A stretch of DNA of 64,000 bases from Lacinutrix sp. MedPE-SW (GCF_001874145.1 NZ_MPCX01000004.1:124001-188000); one strand, 5' to 3'; shown: positions 50,843 to 62,082, counted from the stretch's first letter. Numbers and translations are program-made. The notes: a model not told the origin generated them from the letters alone.

Positions 50843-52962
50843 TGAGCAAAAAAAACCTTCAACATATAAGCATAAAATCTAGTAATAATCAAAGCAGTAC
50901 AAATGTAAAAACTACAACTACTGCAGAAGATATAGCTATTAAATCTATATACTCTAAAAAAGATTTAGATAGTTTAGAACATTTAGATTTTGTAGCAGGC
51001 ATTGCACCAAATTTACGAGGTCCATATTCTACCATGTACGTTCGTAGACCATGGACTATTAGGCAATATGCAGGATTTTCTACTGCTGAAGAAAGCAATG
51101 CCTTTTATCGCAGAAATCTTGAAGCAGGACAAAAAGGACTATCAGTAGCTTTCGATTTAGCTACACATCGTGGTTACGATAGTGATCATGAACGCGTGGT
51201 TGGAGATGTAGGAAAAGCAGGTGTCGCTATTGATAGTGTAGAAGACATGAAAGTTTTATTTAACCAAATACCGTTAGATAAAATGTCGGTTTCCATGACA
51301 ATGAATGGTGCCGTTTTACCAATATTAGCTTTTTATATTGTTGCTGCCGAAGAACAAGGTGTAAAACCCGAAGCATTAGCAGGAACTATTCAAAATGATA
51401 TTTTGAAGGAATTTATGGTGCGTAATACATACATTTATCCACCAACACCTTCAATGAAAATCATTTCGGATATTTTTGAATACACGAGCAAGAACATGCC
51501 TAAATTTAATAGCATTAGTATTTCTGGTTACCATATGCAAGAAGCTGGTGCTACTTGTGATATTGAGTTAGCTTACACCTTAGCAGATGGTTTAGAATAT
51601 ATTAGAAAAGGCTTAGCAGCAGGAATGGATATAGATACTTTTGCTCCTAGACTTTCTTTCTTTTGGGCTATTGGGATGAATCATTTTATGGAAATCGCAA
51701 AAATGCGAGCTGCTAGAATGTTATGGGCTAAACTAGTAAAACAATTTAATCCAAAAAACCCAAAATCGCTTGCTCTAAGAACGCATTGCCAAACAAGCGG
51801 ATGGAGTTTAACAGAGCAAGATCCTTTTAATAATGTAGCACGTACAACTATTGAAGCTGCTGCAGCTGCATTTGGCGGTACACAAAGTTTACATACTAAT
51901 GCGTTAGACGAAGCTATTGCCTTACCAACAGATTTCTCTGCCAGAATTGCAAGAAACACTCAAATATTTCTACAAGAAGAAACCAATATTACAAAAACAG
52001 TAGATCCTTGGGCTGGAAGTTATTATGTTGAAAAACTAACACATGATATTGCACAAAAAGCATGGTCTTTAATTGAAGAAGTTGAAGAACTGGGAGGCAT
52101 GACAAAAGCAATTGAAGCTGGTATTCCTAAACTTAGAATTGAAGAAGCCGCTGCAAGAAAACAAGCACGAATAGACTCTGGACAAGACGTAATTGTTGGT
52201 GTTAATAAATATGTTTTAAAAGAAGAAGATCCTTTACATATTTTAGAAGTAGACAATCAAACGGTAAGACGTCAACAAATTGAAAGCTTAAATAAAATTA
52301 AAGCCGAAAGAAACACCCAAAAAGTTGAACAAGCATTAAATAATTTAACGCAAGCTGCTAAATCTGGTAAAGAAAATTTATTAGCTTTAGCCGTAGAAGC
52401 TGCACGAGAACGTGCAACTTTAGGAGAAATTAGTGATGCTTTAGAAACTGTATTTGGCAGATATAAAGCACAAATAAAATCATTTTCTGGCGTGTATAGT
52501 AAAGAAATTAAAGACGATTCGTCTTTTGCAAAAGCAAAAGAACTAGCAGACCAATTTGCAGAACAAGATGGTAGAAGGCCACGTATTATGATTGCAAAAA
52601 TGGGACAAGATGGTCATGATCGTGGTGCAAAAGTTGTAGCAACAGGCTATGCAGATGTTGGCTTTGATGTAGATATTGGACCATTATTTCAAACACCAAA
52701 AGAAGCTGCAAAACAAGCAGTAGAAAACGATGTGCATGTTTTAGGAGTTTCTTCTCTTGCTGCCGGTCACAAAACATTAGTTCCACAAGTAATAGAAGAA
52801 TTAAAACAATATGGCCGAGAAGATATTATGGTAATTGTTGGTGGTGTAATACCAAAACAAGATTACCAATATCTATTTGATGCTGGTGCTGTAGCTGTAT
52901 TTGGACCAGGAACCAAAATTAGCGAAGCAGCTATTACACTTCTAGAGATATTAATAGATTAG
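50842..52962 (+). CDS. mutB: Methylmalonyl-CoA mutase large subunit
   Basis: The catalytic, cobalamin-binding subunit, 706 residues. The substrate barrel (about 60-540) includes [20 protein letters not shown], and the C-terminal cobalamin domain (about 575-700) has [18 protein letters not shown], with the B12-ligand His near residue 592. The enzyme is used in propionate and branched-chain breakdown or in the reverse direction. The ATG shares one base with the lipoprotein stop. I see no cobalamin riboswitch ahead of the operon. Confidence 0.96.
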   Translation: MSKKNLQHISIKSSNNQSSTNVKTTTTAEDIAIKSIYSKKDLDSLEHLDFVAGIAPNLRGPYSTMYVRRPWTIRQYAGFSTAEESNAFYRRNLEAGQKGLSVAFDLATHRGYDSDHERVVGDVGKAGVAIDSVEDMKVLFNQIPLDKMSVSMTMNGAVLPILAFYIVAAEEQGVKPEALAGTIQNDILKEFMVRNTYIYPPTPSMKIISDIFEYTSKNMPKFNSISISGYHMQEAGATCDIELAYTLADGLEYIRKGLAAGMDIDTFAPRLSFFWAIGMNHFMEIAKMRAARMLWAKLVKQFNPKNPKSLALRTHCQTSGWSLTEQDPFNNVARTTIEAAAAAFGGTQSLHTNALDEAIALPTDFSARIARNTQIFLQEETNITKTVDPWAGSYYVEKLTHDIAQKAWSLIEEVEELGGMTKAIEAGIPKLRIEEAAARKQARIDSGQDVIVGVNKYVLKEEDPLHILEVDNQTVRRQQIESLNKIKAERNTQKVEQALNNLTQAAKSGKENLLALAVEAARERATLGEISDALETVFGRYKAQIKSFSGVYSKEIKDDSSFAKAKELADQFAEQDGRRPRIMIAKMGQDGHDRGAKVVATGYADVGFDVDIGPLFQTPKEAAKQAVENDVHVLGVSSLAAGHKTLVPQVIEELKQYGREDIMVIVGGVIPKQDYQYLFDAGAVAVFGPGTKISEAAITLLEILID

Positions 52963-53077
52963 TATTTTAAATATCAAATTTATAAAACAAAAAATTCTAG
53001 AATATTTGAAACAATTAATCTAAAATAGACTACTTGGAATAACAATTGCACTAATTTTTATTATATAATAATAAACT

Positions 53078-54283
53078 ATGAAAAGCATAAAACATAAACA
53101 CTACTTTACAATTTTAAGATGTTTATGGTTATGCTTTTTTTCGTTTTTTAGCTTTGGGCAACAAACTATTACCAAAGATTCTACTGCAATAAAAAATACA
53201 GTAGAAAACCATAACTCGACAATAAAAAATAAACAAAAAAAAACCATTTTATTTAATGGCGTTGATGGACCTTATATAATTAAAGACACTTTATATAGAG
53301 TTAACAGAGAAAATAAACTTATAGTTTCTCCACTAACAATTAAAGACTCAATACTTGTTGAAACAGACAATAAAGATTTTAACACCTTTTTTGTAGCATT
53401 ACAGCCAGAGTATTTTGTACCCGATACAAATTATGAGCTACCAAAGAAAATGGTTGTAATATCAGATATTGAAGGAAATTATAATGGCTTCGCTGGTTTT
53501 TTGTTTGCAAATAAAATAATCGATGAAAATCACAATTGGATTTTTAAAGATGGCCATTTAGTTTTAGGTGGTGATTTTGTAGATCGCGGTATAAATGTAA
53601 CCCAAGTATTGTGGTTAATTTATAAACTAGAATATCAAGCCAAAAAACATGGTGGAATGATTCATTTTATTTTAGGGAATCATGAAATATTAAATTTTCA
53701 TGGTGATTATAGATATAATCAAGGTAAATACATAAAAATTGCTCAAGAAATAAGTCAATTAAAAAATAAAAAAGAAGCACTTAAACACCTTTACTCCCAA
53801 CATTCTGAACTTGGAAAATGGTTAGCCACCAAAAATGTTGCAGAAAAAATTGGAGAATATTTATTTGTACATGCAGGACTTAGTCCAGAAATACTAGATT
53901 ACGAATTAAGTTTAAGTGATATAAATAATCTTATTCGTTTAAGGTTTGATACCATTAAAAAACCCAAAAACAAAACACTTAATTTTTTATATAGCCCAAA
54001 AGGTCCTTTTTGGTATCGTGGTTTAGTAAAAACAAGGTTTCAATACGACAGAATTAAAAAAGAAGAGCTTGATGCTATTTTAAGATATTACGATGTTAAA
54101 AAAATAGTTATTGGTCATACTCCTGTAAATGAAATTTCTACTGATTTTAGTGGAAAAATTATTAGAACCGATGTGCATCACGGTTACCAAAAATTCTCTG
54201 GAGATACAAAAGGCTTACTTATTGAAAATGGTATAGAATATATTATTGACGATAAAGCAAATAAAACATTATTACAGCAATAA
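53078..54283 (+). CDS. Secreted metallophosphoesterase (Shewanella-like phosphatase type)
   Basis: A 401-residue calcineurin-like phosphoesterase with a signal peptide (to about residue 27, SFFSFGQ). Metal and catalytic motifs are complete: SDIEGN near residue 130, GGDFVDRG near 162-169, GNHEILNFHG near 197, a VHAG block near 262 and GHTPV near 348. GDxVDRG with GNHE marks phosphoprotein phosphatase-like enzymes, so it may dephosphorylate proteins in the periplasm. It converges directly on the CotH kinase gene with no gap. Confidence 0.9.
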   Translation: MKSIKHKHYFTILRCLWLCFFSFFSFGQQTITKDSTAIKNTVENHNSTIKNKQKKTILFNGVDGPYIIKDTLYRVNRENKLIVSPLTIKDSILVETDNKDFNTFFVALQPEYFVPDTNYELPKKMVVISDIEGNYNGFAGFLFANKIIDENHNWIFKDGHLVLGGDFVDRGINVTQVLWLIYKLEYQAKKHGGMIHFILGNHEILNFHGDYRYNQGKYIKIAQEISQLKNKKEALKHLYSQHSELGKWLATKNVAEKIGEYLFVHAGLSPEILDYELSLSDINNLIRLRFDTIKKPKNKTLNFLYSPKGPFWYRGLVKTRFQYDRIKKEELDAILRYYDVKKIVIGHTPVNEISTDFSGKIIRTDVHHGYQKFSGDTKGLLIENGIEYIIDDKANKTLLQQ

Positions 54284-55735
54284 TTATAGGCTATTAAAAT
54301 AGTTATCTAAAATATTAAGTCTATCCTCCAACCATTGCTTTAAATACTCATAATGTTCTTTATTAGAGACTTCGTTTAATTTATTTTGCCATACTAATTG
54401 TTCACGCTCATAAATTTTATTTTTAGTAAATTCATTATAAAGCTTATCTACTTTTGCTAATAAAGTTTCATAACTATATTCATTTGTTTTTAAAGCATTC
54501 CATCGTGATTTTACTTTGGTTTTATAGTCATTAGGGTTTAGTTCCAATAACCTATTAAACAGCCCATTTCCTAAAATATCTTTTCTATATTTTTCCTGCT
54601 TACCATCTTGTATAATTCCCATTACTCCGTCTAAATCCCAGGCTACAAAAAAGTAAGGTTCACCAGTATTATATTTAGCTAAATAGTAATTTTTTCCAAG
54701 ATTATCTGTTGCTCTAACTACATTTATAAAAATATAGTAATCAATTACATTTTCAATATGCACATTATTTTCAATTGTATTTTTAAACAAATCATCACTA
54801 CCATTAACCACTAAATCTTGAAACTTAGCTAAATCTTTCCATTCGGCTTTATAATCTATAAAAGGATACTCAATCCTCCAACCATTCCAATGTGGAAAGA
54901 GGTTATTGTATTTTGGAGATTTTGTAAAGTCTGGTCCACCTTTATACGAGTTGGCTTTAAATAATTCGCCGTGTATATTTTTACCTTCGTTTTCTTTTAA
55001 TTGTAATTGTTTTCTGTCTATAGATTCTGAAAATTGATACAAACCGTAATACTCATCATTTTTAAATAACTCTACATAAGCAATATCAATTCCGCTTTTA
55101 GCTTTTGGTTCTAGCTTAGAGTAATAAGGCTCATGAACTTTAGTCCATAATTTAGCCGAAATATGAGATCGTAAACGTAAAGGCTCATTAAACATACCAT
55201 CAAGAATCCAGTCATCATCAGACCTTAGTCCTTTAAATTTCAAATCTTTTTTCTGTTTAGTAATACTATCATTCCAAAACTCTATATCAAAAGATTTTTT
55301 CGCAAATGTTAGTGACAAATTTCCACGATGTCTCACACCCATTGTGCTTTTAATATGTTCACCAGCATTATAATAACAAAAATAACCTGGGATTTTATTG
55401 TTTCGGTTTATTTTAGGGTCGTCTATAGTAACTTGTACTACAGGCAATTTTGTAATATAAAGTGTATAATCACGCCCATTGTTAACACTATATGCTTCAG
55501 CATAAGACAATGTTTTTACCACGTTTTCAAACTTTAAAACAGTATTAAACTTAACTTGGCTAATACTTTTATTTTCAGCATTAATAGAATCTAAATCCTT
55601 AATATGCCAAACAATAATTTTATTTTTATTATCGATACCGTAACTACCTGCTTCAGCTATAATTTCTTGAGCAAATATGAGGTTTACACTAAAAAAAATA
55701 ATAACCAATATTAAAACTTGCTTAAGTTGCTTCAT
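54284..55735 (-). CDS. CotH kinase family protein, secreted
   Basis: A 483-residue protein with a signal peptide (MKQLKQVLILVIIFFSVNLIFAQ). The CotH domain shows the kinase-like motifs RHRGNLSLTFAKKSFDIEF (with the Lys), GLRSDDDWILDGMFNEPLRLR, GLYQFSES, and the metal-binding VAWDLDGVMG. Bacillus CotH and Fam20C relatives phosphorylate secreted proteins. The start at 55735 is chosen over 55756 because the signal peptide begins there. The stop abuts the convergent phosphoesterase gene. Confidence 0.9.
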   Translation of the reverse strand: MKQLKQVLILVIIFFSVNLIFAQEIIAEAGSYGIDNKNKIIVWHIKDLDSINAENKSISQVKFNTVLKFENVVKTLSYAEAYSVNNGRDYTLYITKLPVVQVTIDDPKINRNNKIPGYFCYYNAGEHIKSTMGVRHRGNLSLTFAKKSFDIEFWNDSITKQKKDLKFKGLRSDDDWILDGMFNEPLRLRSHISAKLWTKVHEPYYSKLEPKAKSGIDIAYVELFKNDEYYGLYQFSESIDRKQLQLKENEGKNIHGELFKANSYKGGPDFTKSPKYNNLFPHWNGWRIEYPFIDYKAEWKDLAKFQDLVVNGSDDLFKNTIENNVHIENVIDYYIFINVVRATDNLGKNYYLAKYNTGEPYFFVAWDLDGVMGIIQDGKQEKYRKDILGNGLFNRLLELNPNDYKTKVKSRWNALKTNEYSYETLLAKVDKLYNEFTKNKIYEREQLVWQNKLNEVSNKEHYEYLKQWLEDRLNILDNYFNSL

Positions 55736-55944
55736 TGTTCTGTTTATATTTTGCATATATGTTAAAGTAACAAATTATTTTTAACTCTACTACACTCATT
55801 TTTTAGCAATTGTTATGCCTAAGGCAGAAATTAACTTAAAATTTAAATTTCTTACATAAAATGTTAAAATTTTATCAAAACAAAAACTTAATCTGCTTAA
55901 ATTATTAACTTAATAAACTATTAATCAAACAAAACAAACAATTC

Positions 55945-58794
55945 ATGAATGTATCAAAATTCAGGAAGTTAGTGTTTACAACACTAATTACCACATCCAT
56001 TATGCTATTTTCTACAGTATCAAAAGCTCAGGAAAAGCCAACCAAAACTTTACAAACTTCACAAAAAGTCCCTTTTAACCCAGAAGTAAAAACAGGTGTT
56101 TTAAGCAATGGACTTACATACTACATAAAAAATAATGGCAAGCCAGAAAACAAAGTAGAACTGCGCTTAGTTATTAATGCCGGTTCTATTTTAGAAGATA
56201 AAGACCAACTAGGTTTAGCTCACTTTATGGAGCACATGAATTTTAACGGAACCAAGAATTTTAAAAAAAATGAATTAGTAGATTATCTACAAAGCATAGG
56301 TGTAAAATTTGGTGCGCATTTAAATGCCTACACAAGTTTTGATGAAACTGTATACATTTTACCAATACCTAGTGAAGATCCTGAAAAACTAGAAAAAGGA
56401 TTTCAAATTTTAGAAGATTGGGCACATAATGCACTATTAACCGAAGAAGAAATTGATAACGAACGAGGTGTTGTTTTAGAAGAATTAAGGCTAGGTAAAG
56501 GCGCAAACGAACGCATGATGCAACGCTACTTACCTAAACTAATGTATGGGTCGCAGTACGCAAAAAGATTACCTATTGGAACCCAAGAAAGTATAGAAAA
56601 TTTTACTTACGAAAGTTTAAGACGCTTTTATAAAGATTGGTACAGACCAGATTTAATGTCTGTTATGGCTGTAGGAGATGTTGATGTTGCCACATTAGAA
56701 GAAAAAATAAAAACACATTTTGGACGTATTGCTCCTGCTAAAAGCCCAAGAAAAAGAGATGTTTTTTATGTACCAAATCATGATGAAACATTTGTTGCTA
56801 TAGAGTCTGACAAAGAAGCCTCTTTCTCTCAAGTACAAGTCATGTTTAAAGACTCAAACAATGCTAAAGTTGAAGAAACGGTAGAAGATTATAGAAAATC
56901 TATGGCAAAAAGCTTGTTTTCACAAATGATTAATACAAGACTAGGAGAATTAAGAAATAGCGAAAATCCTCCGTTTGTATTTGGCTCTAGCTTTTATGGC
57001 GGTACTTGGGCACGAACAAAAAACGCATACCAATCTTTTGCAATGACGAGTGAAACAGACCAATTAAAAGCATTAAAAGCGCTTTTAGAAGAAAACGAAC
57101 GTGTTAAACGTTATGGATTTCAACAAGGCGAATTTGAAAGAGCTAAAAAAAGAATGTTAGCCAGCATGGAAAAGTCTTTTAAAGATAAAGACAAAATGGA
57201 ATCTAACAGAATTATTGGAGAGTACATTAGACATTTTCTTGAAGGAGAAGTAATGCCTGGTATTACCTGGGAATACAATATGTATAAAAACGAACTACCA
57301 AACATTACCTTAGAAGAAGTTAATAGTTTAATTAAAAACTACTTAAGAGACGATAATAGAGTTATTGTAATTACAGGACCAGAAAAAGAAGGCTTAGAAA
57401 AGGTTACAGAAGCACAGGTAAAAACATTATTAAACGGATTAAAAGATGCAGATATAAAACCTTACGAAGACGAAGCTGTCGCTTCTTCTTTAATTTCTAA
57501 ACTTCCTCCAAAAGGTAGTATTACAAATACTGTTAAAGATGAAAAATTAGGCACTACTACTCTTACACTTAGTAATGGAGCAACAGTAACTTATAAGAAA
57601 ACAGATTTTAAAAATGATGAAATTATGTTTGAAGCCTTTAGCTTTGGCGGTAATTCATTATACACAGATGCAGACTATAAAGCCACAAATTTTGCTAATG
57701 GAGGTTTAGCTGAAGCTGGAGTAAACGGTTTCGACAAAACGCAATTAAGCAAAATGTTATCTGGTAAAATTGTAAATGTTAGACCAAGCATTGGTACTTA
57801 TAGCGAGAATTTTAGAGGTTCATCTACACCAAAAGATCTTGAAGAATTATTTCAGTTAACGCATTTATATTTTACAGCATTAAATAAAGACGAGAAAGCA
57901 TACAACTCATATATCAATAAACAAAAAGCATTTATTGGTAATATGTTATCAAATCCGCAAACATTCTTCTCTATAGAAATGGGTAAATTTATGTATGGAA
58001 AAAGTCCAAGATACATGGGATTTCCAACACCAGAAGCGTTTGACGCAGCAGATTACGACTTGGCATATAAAAAATACAAAGAACGTTTTGCAGATGCTGG
58101 AGATTTTAAATTTTACTTTGTAGGTAATATAGACGAAGCTAAAATTAAAGCATTTTCAGAAAAATACTTAGCCAGTTTACCAACAAATAATAGTAACGAA
58201 AAATATATAGTTACAGATTTTAGACCACTTACAGGACAACACACAAAAATTGTAGAAAAAGGAACCGACGAAAAAAGTTCAGTTAGAATAACCTATCACG
58301 GTCCAACAACGTACAATGCTAAAGAAGCTCATGCACTTACAAGTTTAGGAGAAATTTTAACCATAAAATTAGTCGAAAAATTAAGAGAAGAAGAAGGTGG
58401 CGTTTATGGTGCTGGAGCAAGAGGAAGCATTAGTAAAATGCCTTATGGTTGGTTTAATTTTAACATAAGCTTTCCATGCGGTCCAGAAAATGTTGAAAAA
58501 CTTAAAAATGCTGCTTTAGCAGAAGTAGACAAGCTAATAAAAAACGGCCCAACAGAAAAAGACCTCGCAAAGGTAAAAGAAGCACAACTTTTAGAAAGAA
58601 AAGAACAGCTAAAACAAAATCGTTTTTGGATGAATTTGCTTAAAAATGCAGACTATCAAGACAAAGATGCTAAAAGAATTTTTACGTTTGAAGATGATGT
58701 AAATAACTTAACTAAAGAATTTTTACAAACTATAGCTAAAAAATACTTAACCAATGGTTATATTTTAGGTATTCATAATCCTGAAAAAGCATAA
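55945..58794 (+). CDS. M16-family (insulinase-type) metallopeptidase, two-domain
   Basis: A 949-residue periplasmic zinc peptidase with a signal peptide (to about residue 28, VSKAQ). The active inverted motif HFMEH lies at residues 93-97, with the distal zinc Glu in ERGVVLEELR about 80 residues on. The second half (from about 530) repeats the fold without an HxxEH and acts as the partner domain. It likely degrades peptides or signal fragments. It is flanked by a strong terminator. Confidence 0.94.
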   Translation: MNVSKFRKLVFTTLITTSIMLFSTVSKAQEKPTKTLQTSQKVPFNPEVKTGVLSNGLTYYIKNNGKPENKVELRLVINAGSILEDKDQLGLAHFMEHMNFNGTKNFKKNELVDYLQSIGVKFGAHLNAYTSFDETVYILPIPSEDPEKLEKGFQILEDWAHNALLTEEEIDNERGVVLEELRLGKGANERMMQRYLPKLMYGSQYAKRLPIGTQESIENFTYESLRRFYKDWYRPDLMSVMAVGDVDVATLEEKIKTHFGRIAPAKSPRKRDVFYVPNHDETFVAIESDKEASFSQVQVMFKDSNNAKVEETVEDYRKSMAKSLFSQMINTRLGELRNSENPPFVFGSSFYGGTWARTKNAYQSFAMTSETDQLKALKALLEENERVKRYGFQQGEFERAKKRMLASMEKSFKDKDKMESNRIIGEYIRHFLEGEVMPGITWEYNMYKNELPNITLEEVNSLIKNYLRDDNRVIVITGPEKEGLEKVTEAQVKTLLNGLKDADIKPYEDEAVASSLISKLPPKGSITNTVKDEKLGTTTLTLSNGATVTYKKTDFKNDEIMFEAFSFGGNSLYTDADYKATNFANGGLAEAGVNGFDKTQLSKMLSGKIVNVRPSIGTYSENFRGSSTPKDLEELFQLTHLYFTALNKDEKAYNSYINKQKAFIGNMLSNPQTFFSIEMGKFMYGKSPRYMGFPTPEAFDAADYDLAYKKYKERFADAGDFKFYFVGNIDEAKIKAFSEKYLASLPTNNSNEKYIVTDFRPLTGQHTKIVEKGTDEKSSVRITYHGPTTYNAKEAHALTSLGEILTIKLVEKLREEEGGVYGAGARGSISKMPYGWFNFNISFPCGPENVEKLKNAALAEVDKLIKNGPTEKDLAKVKEAQLLERKEQLKQNRFWMNLLKNADYQDKDAKRIFTFEDDVNNLTKEFLQTIAKKYLTNGYILGIHNPEKA

Positions 58795-58819
58795 AAAGCT
58801 TTATAATTAATACGTTAAC

Positions 58820-58848
58820 AAAGCAGCTAGAAATAGCTGCTTTATTTA
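58820..58848 (+). terminator. Terminator after the M16 peptidase
   Basis: AAAGCAGCTA (58820-58829) pairs with TAGCTGCTTT (58834-58843) around a stable GAAA tetraloop, followed by TATTTATTTT. Confidence 0.88.
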
Positions 58849-58950
58849 TTTTACCAACTGTTAACAACTTCCATTTTTAAAACCCATAAATAATTGTATT
58901 TTTACGCTGGACTTTAAATATTAAATTCCCTAATAAAACCAAATCATTTA

Positions 58951-59715
58951 ATGGGTAAAATAATCGCCATTGCCAATCAAAAAGGAGGAGTTGGAAAAAC
59001 AACTACATCTGTAAACTTAGCAGCTTCTTTAGGTGTTCTTGAAAAAAAAGTATTACTTATAGATGCAGATCCACAAGCAAATTCTACATCTGGTTTAGGC
59101 CTGGATGTTGAAGCTGTAGAAATTGGTACCTATCAACTTTTAGAACATACTAATAGCGCAAAAGATGCTATTATAAGTACTAATACTCCTAATTTAGATA
59201 TCATTCCGGCTCACATAGACTTAGTTGCTATTGAAATAGAATTAGTAGATAAGGATCAACGTGAATACATGATGAAAAGGGCTTTAGAAGCTATAAAAGA
59301 TGACTATGATTACATCTTAATAGATTGCGCTCCATCTTTAGGCTTGCTAACTTTAAATGCTTTAACAGCAGCAGATGCTGTTATTATTCCTATTCAATGC
59401 GAATATTTTGCACTTGAAGGTTTAGGGAAATTATTAAACACTATAAAAAGTGTTCAAAAAATACACAATTCGGCATTAGATATTGAAGGTTTACTTTTAA
59501 CTATGTACGATTCTAGATTGCGTTTATCTAATCAAGTTGTTGAAGAAGTTCAAAAACATTTTAACGATATGGTTTTTGAAACCATAATACAACGTAACGT
59601 TAAATTAAGTGAAGCACCAAGTTACGGCGAAAACATTATAAATTATGATGCATCAAGTAAAGGTGCAGCAAACTATTTAAGTTTAGCAAAAGAAATAATA
59701 AATAAAAACTCCTAA
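58951..59715 (+). CDS. parA: Chromosome-partitioning ATPase ParA
   Basis: A 254-residue deviant Walker ATPase: KGGVGKTT at residues 11-18, switch I DADPQANSTSGL near 39-50 and switch II IDCAPSLGLLT near 124-134. ParA pulls ParB-bound origin DNA apart during segregation. It precedes parB by two bases. In many Bacteroidota the pair sits, as here, before DUF5683 and dapB. Confidence 0.95.
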   Translation: MGKIIAIANQKGGVGKTTTSVNLAASLGVLEKKVLLIDADPQANSTSGLGLDVEAVEIGTYQLLEHTNSAKDAIISTNTPNLDIIPAHIDLVAIEIELVDKDQREYMMKRALEAIKDDYDYILIDCAPSLGLLTLNALTAADAVIIPIQCEYFALEGLGKLLNTIKSVQKIHNSALDIEGLLLTMYDSRLRLSNQVVEEVQKHFNDMVFETIIQRNVKLSEAPSYGENIINYDASSKGAANYLSLAKEIINKNS

Positions 59716-59717
59716 AC

Positions 59718-60626
59718 ATGGCGAAGGCAACAAAGAAACAGGCTTTAGGTAGAGGACTTTCGGCTTTATTAAAAGACCCAAGTAACGATATACAATCTGC
59801 AGAAGATAAAAATGCAGACAAAGTAGTAGGTAATATTATAGAATTAGAATTATCTGCTATAGAAATGAATCCATTTCAACCAAGAACAAACTTTAACGAA
59901 GAATCTCTACGCGAGTTAGCCTCTTCTATTAAAGAACTTGGAGTTATACAACCAATTACGGTAAGAAAATTAGGCTATGATAAATACCAATTAGTATCTG
60001 GAGAACGTCGTTTTCGCGCCTCTACGCTTATTGGCTTAGAAACAATTCCAGCATACATACGTATTGCAAACGACCAGGAAAGTCTAGAAATGGCACTTGT
60101 AGAAAATATACAACGTCAAGATTTAGACCCTATAGAAATTGCATTATCATACCAACGCTTAATAGACGAGATTAATTTAACTCAAGAGCAAATGAGTGAG
60201 CGTGTTGGTAAAAAACGTTCAACAATTGCAAACTATTTACGTCTATTAAAATTAGACCCAATCATACAAACAGGTATGAGAGACGGCTTTTTATCTATGG
60301 GTCATGGTAGAGCAATAATTAATATTGAAGACCAAACAGTACAATTAGATATTTACGAAAAAATATTATCTAATAAACTATCGGTTAGAGAAACAGAAGC
60401 TTTAGTTAAAAACTTTAATGCAACAAGTGAAGTAGAAGTTCCAAAAAAACCTGTTGAAACAGAAATGCCGAAGTTTGTTAAAAAAGGCATAAAAGAGTTT
60501 TCAGAATACTTTGGACATAAAATAGACGTTAAAATCTCTAACAATGGTAAAGGAAAAATTACAATTCCTTTTCATTCTGAAGAAGATTTTAACCGTATAA
60601 AAAAGTTAGTGCAACGTGCTAAATAA
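59718..60626 (+). CDS. parB: Chromosome-partitioning protein ParB
   Basis: A 302-residue protein with the N-terminal CTP-binding motif GERRFRA at 95-101 preceded by NPFQPRTNF, a central helix-turn-helix (LTQEQMSERVGKKRSTIANY, about 150-172) and a C-terminal dimer region. ParB loads at parS sites and spreads. I see no convincing parS near the gene. The DUF5683 gene starts inside its last codons (11-base overlap). Confidence 0.94.
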   Translation: MAKATKKQALGRGLSALLKDPSNDIQSAEDKNADKVVGNIIELELSAIEMNPFQPRTNFNEESLRELASSIKELGVIQPITVRKLGYDKYQLVSGERRFRASTLIGLETIPAYIRIANDQESLEMALVENIQRQDLDPIEIALSYQRLIDEINLTQEQMSERVGKKRSTIANYLRLLKLDPIIQTGMRDGFLSMGHGRAIINIEDQTVQLDIYEKILSNKLSVRETEALVKNFNATSEVEVPKKPVETEMPKFVKKGIKEFSEYFGHKIDVKISNNGKGKITIPFHSEEDFNRIKKLVQRAK

Positions 60627-61215
60627 ATTCATATTATTTTTCTGCTTTGTTTTAGCCTTAAGTTTTCCTGCTTTGGCTCAAGAAAACCAACCTAAAACAA
60701 AACAAGACACCGAGAAGCTTGGTGATTTAAAAACCGAAATTGATAGCACGCAGTTACGCAAGCCTATAAACCCGCTTTCTCCTGCAAAAGCAGCCTTCTA
60801 TTCTGCCGTATTACCAGGATTAGGACAAGCTTACAATAAAAAATACTGGAAAATACCAATTGTTTATGGAGCTCTTGGTGCAGGAATATATTTTTATACC
60901 ACAAATAATAAAAATTACAATAGAACCAGAGACGCTTACAAACGTCGTTTAGCAGGTTTTACAGATGATGAGTTTCAAGGTAGATTAACAGATGATGGCC
61001 TTTTAGAAAGACAAAAAACCTTTAGAAGAAATAAAGAATTATCTTTATTAATTACAGTAGGTTTATATGCCTTAAATATTATAGATGCGAACGTAGATGC
61101 ACACTTGCTTCAATTTAATGTAGATGAAGATTTATCATTAAAACCGCATTATGAAATAAACGAAATAGACAAAACAGGAAATTTTGGCTTAACGCTAAAT
61201 TTTAAAATAAATTAA
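60616..61215 (+). CDS. DUF5683 membrane protein
   Basis: A 199-residue protein with a signal or anchor sequence (to about residue 21, FPALAQ), a Thr/Glu-rich linker, then the DUF5683 core: SPAKAAFYSAVLPGLGQAYN leading into a helix, KKYWKIPIVYGALGAGIYF, and a last helix near LSLLITVGLYALNIIDANVDA. Function unknown; the position between parB and dapB is conserved in Bacteroidota. The start is GTG at 60616, overlapping parB. Confidence 0.9.
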   Translation: MLNKFILFFCFVLALSFPALAQENQPKTKQDTEKLGDLKTEIDSTQLRKPINPLSPAKAAFYSAVLPGLGQAYNKKYWKIPIVYGALGAGIYFYTTNNKNYNRTRDAYKRRLAGFTDDEFQGRLTDDGLLERQKTFRRNKELSLLITVGLYALNIIDANVDAHLLQFNVDEDLSLKPHYEINEIDKTGNFGLTLNFKIN

Positions 61216-61317
61216 ACTTAATATACTTTAATTTAATACAATTTTAATTAAACTAAAGTAATAAGATATTCTGTATCACTAATAGTATATTTAATACAGA
61301 AATAAAAAAATCTACAC

Positions 61318-62022
61318 ATGAAAATTGCTTTACTTGGCTATGGTAAAATGGGAAAAACAATTGAAACCATTGCAATACATCGAGGCCACGAAATTGTTTT
61401 AAAAACGTCTACATCACCTAGTCAAGAATTAAAAAATGCAGATGTAGCTATAGATTTTAGTATTCCATCTGCAGCAGTAAATAATATTTCTCAAGCATTA
61501 AATAATAACATTCCAGTAATTTCTGGAACTACAGGTTGGCTTGACGATTTTAATACCATTGAAACACTTTGCCAAGAAAAAAATGGTGCATTTATTTACG
61601 CTTCAAATTTTAGTTTAGGTGTAAATATTTTCTTCGAACTTAATAGAACATTAGCTAAAATGATGTCTAATTTGGCAGATTACAATGTAGATATTGAAGA
61701 AATTCACCATACACAAAAACTAGATGCACCTAGCGGAACCGCTATTTCTTTAGCTAATGATATTGTAGAAAACCATAAAGATTATAACAATTGGGAATTA
61801 GATGGAGACGCTAAAAGTGTTTTACCAATTACAGCAAAACGCATAGAAAATGTTCCTGGAACACACACAATTAATTATACTAGCGAAGTAGATACCATTA
61901 CAATCGAGCATACAGCACACAGCAGACAAGGCTTTGCTTTAGGAGCAGTTATTGCTGCAGAGTGGATTATTGGTAAAAAAGGTATCTTTACAATGAAAGA
62001 CGTATTAAATATAGGTCAATAA
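61318..62022 (+). CDS. dapB: 4-hydroxy-tetrahydrodipicolinate reductase
   Basis: A 234-residue enzyme of lysine and diaminopimelate synthesis that reduces hydroxy-tetrahydrodipicolinate with NAD(P)H. The cofactor motif GYGKMGKTIE is at residues 7-16, and the catalytic block EEIHHTQKLDAPSGTAI at about 133-149 supplies the catalytic His and Lys; the C-terminal SRQGFALGAV is also conserved. It is the fourth gene of the parA cluster and supplies wall precursor. Confidence 0.95.
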   Translation: MKIALLGYGKMGKTIETIAIHRGHEIVLKTSTSPSQELKNADVAIDFSIPSAAVNNISQALNNNIPVISGTTGWLDDFNTIETLCQEKNGAFIYASNFSLGVNIFFELNRTLAKMMSNLADYNVDIEEIHHTQKLDAPSGTAISLANDIVENHKDYNNWELDGDAKSVLPITAKRIENVPGTHTINYTSEVDTITIEHTAHSRQGFALGAVIAAEWIIGKKGIFTMKDVLNIGQ

Positions 62023-62082
62023 AAAAAATGTAACATTAGTTTTAATAAAACTACTAATAGAAAATATTTTAAAAAATAGATT

